Origin: an uncultured Collinsella sp.
GTDB lineage: Bacteria > Actinomycetota > Coriobacteriia > Coriobacteriales > Coriobacteriaceae
Reading direction: 5' to 3'
Assembly: GCA_900543945.1 (NCBI GenBank)
Contig: UQTN01000117.1
Coordinates: forward strand, 1 to 5,804
DNA: 5,804 nt
Made by a program: the position numbers and the translations under genes
Notes under the pieces: model-generated
Told to the model about the DNA's origin: nothing
The model's input: the letters and a program-made list of their open reading frames with translations, nothing else
Database searches by the model: none
In this document: in pieces, positions 1-4,552 of the stretch
Position numbering within the stretch: position 1 is the first letter of the stretch
How the letters are laid out: each line of letters starts with the position of its first letter

Positions 1-156
1 AACAGCCTGTCGCGCTATCTGCTGGCCCGCTTGCGCGGCGAGGCTGGCGAGGGCGTGGCCACCGCGCCTGACGAGGATGGCGCTTCTGCGGCGGATGCCA
101 CCGAGGCCGAGGTCGCTGCCGACCCCGAGACTTCCGCAAAGGACGACGACAAGTGA
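1..156 (+). CDS. 3' end of an unidentified gene with an acidic C-terminal tail (5' part outside the window)
   Basis: Reading frame 1 is open from the left edge to TGA at 154-156, giving the last 51 residues of a protein. It begins with a short basic, amphipathic stretch (NSLSRYLLARLRGE). The rest is an Ala/Glu/Asp-rich tail with little hydrophobic content, ending in KDDDK. Such a tail is probably disordered and solvent-exposed, and nothing in it identifies a family. Codon use matches the genes downstream. Its stop overlaps the ATG of the signal peptidase gene by one base, so the two are likely cotranscribed. Genes next to SipW-type peptidases sometimes encode their substrates or surface assembly proteins, but there is too little sequence here to say so. 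The frame and stop are secure; the function is unknown. Confidence 0.75.
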   Translation, partial: NSLSRYLLARLRGEAGEGVATAPDEDGASAADATEAEVAADPETSAKDDDK

Positions 157-158
157 TG
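138..158 (+). promoter_or_regulatory. Translational coupling junction (SD-like AAAGGA plus overlapping TGATG)
   Basis: The upstream stop TGA (154-156) and the ATG of the next gene (156-158) share one base. A GTG at 153-155 also overlaps the stop and is an alternative start one codon earlier. An SD-like AAAGGA lies at 138-143, nine bases before the GTG and twelve before the ATG. This arrangement is typical of termination-reinitiation coupling and implies a shared transcript. The choice between GTG and ATG changes the protein by a single residue. Confidence 0.6.
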
Positions 159-836
159 AAGCACGTGCTCCGCGTGATCAACGTGTTAGCGACCGTGGTG
201 ATCCTCGTCGCCTTTGTGGTGCTGCTGCGCACGGTGTTCACGCCCGCCGGCGAGATCCCCACCATCATGGGCTACGGCTTTATGCGTACGCTGACCGGCT
301 CGATGGAGCCGGCGATTCCCGTGCACTCGTTTATCGTCGTCGATACCGACAACAGCCAGGCCTACCAGGTGGGCGATATCATCACCTTCCATTCGTCCGA
401 TGACGTGCTGGAGGGTTCGCTCAACACGCACCGCATCGTATCCGTGGAGGCCGCGTCCGACGGCTCGCCGGTCTACCATACCAAGGGTGACGCCAATCCG
501 GTCGAGGACGCCGCGCCCGTGCCCGCCGCCGATGTGGTGGGCCGCGTGGTCTTTGTCTCGGCAGGCCTGGGCGTGGTGGTCTCGCTGCTTACCAATCCGC
601 TGCTGTTCTTTCCGTTTATCGTGGTGCCGTTGATTGTGCTGCTGGTGCTCGAAATTCGCCATATGGTTAAGGCTACGCAAGATGTGGCGCGTGCCGAGGA
701 CGAGGCCGCCCTGCGCGCGGCCGTGGAGCAGATTCGCGAAAAGCGCCGTCGCGAGCAGGAGGAGCAGGGCGACGCCAAGGAGCAGGGCGACGGCGAACAT
801 GCTGAGGGAAGTGCGGAAGCCAACCCCCGCGCCTAG
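156..836 (+). CDS. Signal peptidase I, ER/archaeal (SipW-like) type
   Basis: This is a membrane serine protease that removes signal peptides from exported proteins on the outer face of the membrane. Numbering is from the ATG (226 aa). Residues about 4-24 form an N-terminal membrane helix. The nucleophile box is TGSMEPAI, with Ser49. A VGDIITF strand box follows at about 72-78. The general base region is NTHRIV, with His92 where bacterial LepB-type enzymes carry Lys; this Ser/His pairing defines the ER/archaeal/SipW group. The conserved KGDANPVED box is at about 110-118. A second hydrophobic helix lies near 148-166. A highly charged Glu/Arg/Lys/Gln tail of about 55 residues follows and is predicted to be cytoplasmic and helical. 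The start overlaps the stop of the preceding gene. In Bacillus, SipW processes matrix proteins such as TasA; the substrate here is unknown. Family assignment is strong; the specific role is not determined. Confidence 0.92.
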   Translation: MKHVLRVINVLATVVILVAFVVLLRTVFTPAGEIPTIMGYGFMRTLTGSMEPAIPVHSFIVVDTDNSQAYQVGDIITFHSSDDVLEGSLNTHRIVSVEAASDGSPVYHTKGDANPVEDAAPVPAADVVGRVVFVSAGLGVVVSLLTNPLLFFPFIVVPLIVLLVLEIRHMVKATQDVARAEDEAALRAAVEQIREKRRREQEEQGDAKEQGDGEHAEGSAEANPRA

Positions 837-923
837 ACGATTCCAACCGCTCGGCATAGCGCGTCTGTGCCTTTCGTCCCTGCAATTTGGACGCCTATAG
901 ATGTTCCGAATCGTCTGCTTTTT
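835..923 (+). other. Nested inverted repeats with a trailing T-run after the signal peptidase gene
   Basis: A perfect 9-bp inverted repeat, AGACGATTC (835-843) with GAATCGTCT (908-916), begins inside the stop codon and is followed two bases later by TTTTT (919-923). Between its arms lie two smaller hairpins: GGCATAG/CTGTGCC (853-859 with 865-871, one G-U pair) and CGTCC/GGACG (875-879 with 889-893). Together they could fold into a three-way junction ending in a U-run. It may act as a terminator for the signal peptidase transcript or as a structured leader or small RNA. Each inner hairpin alone is weak and could be chance. I recognise no known riboswitch consensus. Confidence 0.35.
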
Positions 924-946
924 CATGCCGATATTCGTGCTACAGT
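917..946 (+). promoter_or_regulatory. Candidate promoter for the DMT transporter gene (extended -10)
   Basis: TGCTACAGT at 938-946 reads as an extended -10 element: TG, one base, then TACAGT, matching four of six bases of TATAAT. A poor T-rich -35 candidate lies near 918-924, 16-17 bases upstream. Transcription would start around 952-953, giving a leader of roughly 32 bases before the ATG at 985. No other sequence in the gap looks better, but this is a by-eye call. Confidence 0.4.
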
Positions 947-960
947 TTGAGCGCTTTGTT

Positions 961-970
961 GCCAATTGAT
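961..970 (+). repeat. GCCAATTGAT, copy 1 of a motif shared by two intergenic gaps
   Basis: The ten bases GCCAATTGAT lie between the candidate start point of transcription and the ribosome-binding site of the DMT transporter gene. The same ten bases recur at 2052-2061 in the next intergenic gap. The core CAATTG is palindromic, as expected for a binding site of a dimeric regulator. Chance recurrence between two gaps of this size is unlikely but not negligible, so operator function is only a suggestion. Confidence 0.3.
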
Positions 971-973
971 TTC

Positions 974-980
974 GGGGGAG
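974..980 (+). promoter_or_regulatory. Ribosome-binding site for the DMT transporter gene
   Basis: GGGGGAG ends four bases before the ATG at 985. It is the only purine-rich site near a start in this frame. It supports translation from 985 rather than from an internal Met at codon 53, and so supports the long N-terminal cytoplasmic extension of the transporter. Confidence 0.6.
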
Positions 981-984
981 TGGA

Positions 985-2007
985 ATGGAACAGGAGCGCG
1001 CAGCGCAGCGTGCACGCGAGAAGGCTTCGGTACCGGTGACGGCGGCGGCCGATTTTGTCGTGCCCGAGGGAACTGACGAGCTGAGCCGCAGCACCCGCCG
1101 CGCATGGCGCGACCGCCTCAACGACGCCCAGACGCGCAAGATGGCCCTGGGCACGCTCGCCGCGTTTGCCGGCGGTACGTTTTGGGGTTTTTCCGGCACC
1201 AGTGCCAGCTACCTCTTTGACGTGTGCCATATCGAGACGTTTTGGCTGATGAGCGTGCGCCAAGTTATCGCTGGCCTGCTCTTTATGTTCGTCGTGCTCA
1301 GAAAAGATCGCGAACGCCTGGTCAAGTTGTGGACCACCCCTGCCGATCGCAAGCAGCTTATTCTGTTTACGATCTTTGGCCTGCTGTTCAACCAGCTTTG
1401 CTATCTGTCAGCCGTGCGCCTGACCAACGCGGGCACCGCGACCGTCTTCCAGTGCCTGCAGCTGGTGGTCGTCATGGGGTATGCCTGCGTCACCGCGCAT
1501 CGACTGCCGCGCACGCGCGAGGCTCTTGGCATTTTGCTCGCATTGGGCGGAACGTTTTTGATCGCTACGGGCGGCGACCCCAGTACGCTCAGCATCTCGC
1601 CGATGGGCCTGCTCGCGGGCCTTTTGTGCGCAGTGGGCGGTGCCTGCATAGCAATCATCCCTGCCGGAATCCTCAACAAATACGGTAGCCCGGTCGTCAC
1701 GGGCTCGGCCATGCTTTCGGCGGGAATCGTGATGAGTATCTTTACCCAGCCGTGGGCGCATATGCCGGCGCTCGGCCCCTCGGGTGTCGGCGCGCTCGCG
1801 ATATTTATTGTGGTGGGGTCGTTCTTCGCCTATATGTTCTACATGCAGGGCGTTAAGGAGATTGGCTCGGTGCGCGCGAGCCTCCTTGGAACCATGGAGC
1901 CGGTTTCGGCCACCATCACTAGCGCCCTTATGCTGGGAACGGTGTTTTTGCCCACCGACCTGGCGGGCTTTGCCATGATTATCGCGATGGTGTTTTTGAC
2001 GGTGTAG
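985..2007 (+). CDS. EamA-domain transporter, drug/metabolite transporter (DMT) superfamily
   Basis: This is a polytopic inner-membrane carrier of 340 aa. Residues 1-52 are a charged, mostly cytoplasmic extension that most family members lack. About ten hydrophobic helices follow (roughly 54-79, 86-105, 124-144, 147-168, 177-196, 207-228, 235-255, 265-285, 296-317, 320-340), in the family pattern of two five-helix EamA repeats. Family-like motifs are GGTFWGFSG in the first helix, SVRQVIAGL in the second, a TNAGTATVFQ helix opening in repeat 1, and LLGTMEPVSATI near residues 300-311 in repeat 2. The last motif matches the LEP-type signature of EamA proteins. The protein ends directly after the last helix, without the usual short charged tail, which is slightly short but not clearly truncated. 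Substrate cannot be predicted: family members export amino acids, nucleosides or drugs, or import metabolites. Its own ribosome-binding site and the gaps on both sides suggest a single-gene unit. Confidence 0.9.
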   Translation: MEQERAAQRAREKASVPVTAAADFVVPEGTDELSRSTRRAWRDRLNDAQTRKMALGTLAAFAGGTFWGFSGTSASYLFDVCHIETFWLMSVRQVIAGLLFMFVVLRKDRERLVKLWTTPADRKQLILFTIFGLLFNQLCYLSAVRLTNAGTATVFQCLQLVVVMGYACVTAHRLPRTREALGILLALGGTFLIATGGDPSTLSISPMGLLAGLLCAVGGACIAIIPAGILNKYGSPVVTGSAMLSAGIVMSIFTQPWAHMPALGPSGVGALAIFIVVGSFFAYMFYMQGVKEIGSVRASLLGTMEPVSATITSALMLGTVFLPTDLAGFAMIIAMVFLTV

Positions 2008-2051
2008 CTGGCGCCGCCGCCAAGACGGAAAAGGTGTTGTGCCGCATTTTC

Positions 2052-2061
2052 GCCAATTGAT
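2052..2061 (+). repeat. GCCAATTGAT, copy 2 of the shared intergenic motif
   Basis: This is an exact ten-base match to 961-970, with two further matching bases (TC) after one mismatch. It lies 44 bases after the transporter stop and about 95 bases before the DUF4012 start, so it sits differently relative to its gene than copy 1 does. That weakens the idea of a common operator. Confidence 0.3.
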
Positions 2062-2109
2062 GTCCGTGTCTGGAGTTTAGCTGTCGATGCTCAAAATGCC
2101 ATAAACTAG

Positions 2110-2123
2110 TAACGTTATAGACT
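2110..2123 (+). promoter_or_regulatory. AT-rich palindrome and weak -10 candidate upstream of the DUF4012 gene
   Basis: The last 70 bases before the DUF4012 start are the most AT-rich part of the window, as expected of a promoter region. TAACGTTA at 2110-2117 is a perfect 8-bp palindrome. It overlaps TATAGA (2116-2121), and TAGACT (2118-2123) is nearby; both are four-of-six matches to a -10 box. No convincing -35 lies at the right distance. The gene needs a promoter somewhere in 2008-2156 unless it is transcribed from the transporter promoter. No terminator is visible after the transporter gene. Confidence 0.25.
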
Positions 2124-2144
2124 TTTTCATTGCGACTCAATTGC

Positions 2145-2149
2145 GAGGA
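2145..2149 (+). promoter_or_regulatory. Ribosome-binding site that fixes the DUF4012 start
   Basis: GAGGA lies seven bases before ATG 2157, an ideal spacing. The frame is open further upstream to a TTG at 2130, but that start would place this site inside the coding sequence and has no comparable site of its own. The ATG at 2157 is therefore preferred. Confidence 0.75.
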
Positions 2150-2156
2150 TTTCTTT

Positions 2157-4469
2157 ATGGCTGGTAATCACTTTAAGGGCAGCGATAGCGGCCGTCCTGC
2201 AGTTCCGCCGCGTCCGAACGGGGCTGGTAAGGCCGGCACGCCGGGCGGCGCTGGGCAGGGCGGTTCCGGTAAGCGCGTGTCCCCGGGCGAGACGGCGATG
2301 TTTACCGCTCTGTACGAGCAGTCTCAAAAGGCAAAAAAGACCGGCCGTGCAAGAGGGAATGTCTTTGCGGGCGGTGCAACCTCCGCGTCGCAGCCGAGCG
2401 GGGCTCCTTCGGTACCTGCGAACAACGCAGGTGCTGCCAACGCCGCAAATGCCGCCGGCAACGTTAATGCCGGCAAGGCCGCCAACAATACTCCCTCTGC
2501 CGGTGGCGCGGGGCTTACGGGTAACCTTGGCACGATTTACACCGGTGCCTCCGAGACTGGCACGTTCGCCCGCCTGGATGATAGCGGTGCCCAGTTTGCG
2601 GGCTCGGGTTCCAAGGAAGATTATTACGATTTTGGCTTGAACTACGGTAGCGACGCTTCGTCGAGTTCGACCTCTGACGGTCTGGTCCGTCATCGCCATC
2701 GCAAGGGCGAACGCAAAAAGCGTCACACCGGCGCCATTATTGCCGCTGTAGTCGCGGTGCTTCTCGTTACGCTTGGCGCAAGCGGCTTTATGCTGCTTAA
2801 CTCGGCAAAGACCGTAAAGAGCGAAGCGAAGGAGGCTGTCGAGATCGTCGGTGGCCTTAAGGACAAGGTCACGTCGGGCGATTTTTCGACGCTGCCTGAC
2901 GACGCGAAGAAGATTGATGAGCTTTGCGACAGCATGAAGGCGGAGACCTCGAGCCCGCTGTGGACGGCGGCTTCGTTTATCCCGGTGTATGGCAGCGACA
3001 TCAATGCGGCCCGCACCATGATCGACGCCCTGTCCGATGTCTCGAGCAATGCGCTGGTTCCCATGGCCGATAACCTTTCGCAGGCCACGCCCGGCAAGCT
3101 GTTTCAGGACGGCATGATTAACGTGTCCGCGCTGCAGGCGGTCGCCGATTCGCTTTCCAGCAGCTCGAAGGTGTTCAAGAGCGCCAACGAGAAGATCCAG
3201 GGCATTGGCGATACTCATATTTCCCAGGTGACCGAGCTGGTCGATAAGGCCAAGGACGGCTTTGCCACCCTCAACGGCGCGGTTGACGCGGCGGAGAAGG
3301 TCGCCCCCGTCCTTCCCCAGATGCTCGGCGCCAACGGCCAGACGCGCAACTACCTTATGTACGCCATGAACAACGTCGAGATTCGTGCCTGCGGCGGCTT
3401 TGGCGGTTCGCAGGGCCTGATTTCGGTCACCGACGGCCAGATGTCGATTGGCGAGTTTGTTCCCCGTATTGGACTCAGCGAGGATGAGGCAGTCGAGAGC
3501 GTCGACGAAGAGGATGAGGCGTTGTTCGGCAACCACAGTAACCTGTACAACTCGGGCAATACCTATTCGCCCGATTGGCCCCGCAACTCGCAGCGTGTCG
3601 CAGCCCTGTGGAAATCTCAATATGGCCAGGACGTTGACGGCGTCGTGGGCATTGACCCGGTGTTCCTGCAGTATCTGCTGGGCCTGGTCGGTAATGTGTC
3701 GCTGCCCGACGGAACGGTTGTCGACGGCACCAACGCCGCAAAGGTCCTCATGCACGATGTGTACTGGAACTATCCGGTCGAGGAGTCGGACGGCATCTTT
3801 GCATCCGTCGCCAGCGCTGCCTTCGACAAGATTCTCGGTGGCATCGGTGACGTCGACGTTACAAAGCTTGTCAGCGCCGTTGAGCGCGGTGCCGAAGAGG
3901 GTCGTCTGATTGCTTGGATGAAAAACGATGACGAGCAGAATGCCATCAAAGAGACGGGCATTGACGCTTCGCTGCCCGATCCGGATGATCCGAGTGCCGA
4001 TCCCGTTGCCGGCGTTTACTTTAACAACCTGAGCTTTTCCAAGCTCGACTGGTATCTGAACGCCGACACGCAGATTGGCCAGGGCGTCAAGAACGGCGAC
4101 GGCACGTGCTCGTATCGCATCACCGTTACCCTGACGAACATCATGACGCAGGAGGAGGCAGGCAAGCTGCCCGACTACGTCGCGGCGAGCGCGCCCGATG
4201 CCGCGCGCGACGACGAGCGTCTGAATGTCTCGTTGTTTGCCCCGACGGGCGGCAACATTACTGATTTGACCGTCGAGGGCACCCAGTTTGGTCTTGGTGC
4301 CGCTACGTGGCATGGAATCCCCTTCTATTCGGGCACCGTTGACTTGCATGCTGGCGAGACGACGACGATCACGTATACGCTGACCACGTCGGCCGAGGCG
4401 GGGGACAAGCCGCTTACGCTGCGTCAGACTCCTACATGCCAGGCGGCTCGCGACAGCGCGTCGGCGTAG
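2157..4469 (+). CDS. DUF4012-domain membrane-anchored protein with a long low-complexity cytoplasmic head
   Basis: The protein is 770 aa. Residues 1-177 are low-complexity and rich in Gly, Ala, Pro, Ser and Asn, with an Ala/Asn run near 88-111. A cluster of basic residues at 178-190 (RHRHRKGERKKRH) precedes one hydrophobic helix at about 192-214, which predicts an N-inside, C-outside topology. The outer part begins with a helical, heptad-like region (about 215-390). The DUF4012 signatures follow: RNYLMYAMNNVEIRACGGF from residue 397 with GSQGLISV just after, and VDGVVGIDPVFLQYLL from residue 493 with a nearby LPDG turn. Residues from about 610 to the end look like a beta-rich domain with LTN, LPDYV and HAGET segments. 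DUF4012 has no established biochemical function; its occurrence in surface and polysaccharide contexts suggests an envelope role, which is inference here. The gene has its own ribosome-binding site and a terminator after it, so it looks monocistronic. Family call strong, function unknown. Confidence 0.88.
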   Translation: MAGNHFKGSDSGRPAVPPRPNGAGKAGTPGGAGQGGSGKRVSPGETAMFTALYEQSQKAKKTGRARGNVFAGGATSASQPSGAPSVPANNAGAANAANAAGNVNAGKAANNTPSAGGAGLTGNLGTIYTGASETGTFARLDDSGAQFAGSGSKEDYYDFGLNYGSDASSSSTSDGLVRHRHRKGERKKRHTGAIIAAVVAVLLVTLGASGFMLLNSAKTVKSEAKEAVEIVGGLKDKVTSGDFSTLPDDAKKIDELCDSMKAETSSPLWTAASFIPVYGSDINAARTMIDALSDVSSNALVPMADNLSQATPGKLFQDGMINVSALQAVADSLSSSSKVFKSANEKIQGIGDTHISQVTELVDKAKDGFATLNGAVDAAEKVAPVLPQMLGANGQTRNYLMYAMNNVEIRACGGFGGSQGLISVTDGQMSIGEFVPRIGLSEDEAVESVDEEDEALFGNHSNLYNSGNTYSPDWPRNSQRVAALWKSQYGQDVDGVVGIDPVFLQYLLGLVGNVSLPDGTVVDGTNAAKVLMHDVYWNYPVEESDGIFASVASAAFDKILGGIGDVDVTKLVSAVERGAEEGRLIAWMKNDDEQNAIKETGIDASLPDPDDPSADPVAGVYFNNLSFSKLDWYLNADTQIGQGVKNGDGTCSYRITVTLTNIMTQEEAGKLPDYVAASAPDAARDDERLNVSLFAPTGGNITDLTVEGTQFGLGAATWHGIPFYSGTVDLHAGETTTITYTLTTSAEAGDKPLTLRQTPTCQAARDSASA

Positions 4470-4487
4470 GGTTTTTCTGGTAGCGCA

Positions 4488-4493
4488 GATAAT
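4488..4493 (+). promoter_or_regulatory. Weak -10 candidate between the DUF4012 stop and glmM
   Basis: GATAAT matches five of six bases of the -10 consensus, and a transcript from it would begin near 4500, just before the hairpin at 4507. No good -35 is seen at 16-18 bases upstream, which would fall in the end of the DUF4012 gene. If it is real, the hairpin would sit at the very 5' end of the glmM mRNA. Confidence 0.25.
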
Positions 4494-4506
4494 CGAGTAC
4501 CATTTT

Positions 4507-4539
4507 GGGGCGGACAGGCAATCTGTCCGCCCCTATTTT
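4507..4539 (+). terminator. Strong intrinsic terminator after the DUF4012 gene
   Basis: A perfect 11-bp GC-rich stem pairs GGGGCGGACAG (4507-4517) with CTGTCCGCCCC (4523-4533) around the five-base loop GCAAT. TATTTT follows directly. It lies 37 bases after the DUF4012 stop. The U-tract is short, but the stem is very stable. The complementary strand has no T-run after the stem, so it should act on + strand transcripts only. Its end is close to the glmM ribosome-binding site, so glmM transcripts that begin upstream must pass through it. Confidence 0.85.
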
Positions 4540-4541
4540 GT

Positions 4542-4547
4542 AAGGAG
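4542..4547 (+). promoter_or_regulatory. Ribosome-binding site of glmM
   Basis: AAGGAG lies five bases before ATG 4553 and is the best Shine-Dalgarno match in the window. It confirms the glmM start, and it begins only eight bases after the last base of the terminator stem. Confidence 0.85.
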
Positions 4548-4552
4548 AGCGC

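Noticed and set aside
186..1199. A long - strand open frame across the signal peptidase gene, the gap and the transporter start
   Set aside because: It is codon-aligned shadow sequence over the signal peptidase gene, has a low-complexity His/Arg-rich translation, and runs across two well-supported + strand genes.
1978..2040. Premature stop truncating the transporter
   Set aside because: The tenth helix is essentially complete at the TAG, and readthrough in any frame gives no transporter-like continuation.
2008..2050. Possible terminator after the transporter gene (GGCGC with GTGCC, then ATTTT)
   Set aside because: Only five pairs including one G-U, with a loop of about 24 bases; too weak to call.
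2127..4349. A 740-codon open frame on the - strand opposite the DUF4012 gene
   Set aside because: Its codons align exactly with the sense codons, so it would be broken only by sense TTA, CTA or TCA, which this GC-rich gene avoids. The translation shows no family features, and the sense frame has clear DUF4012 motifs and a good ribosome-binding site.
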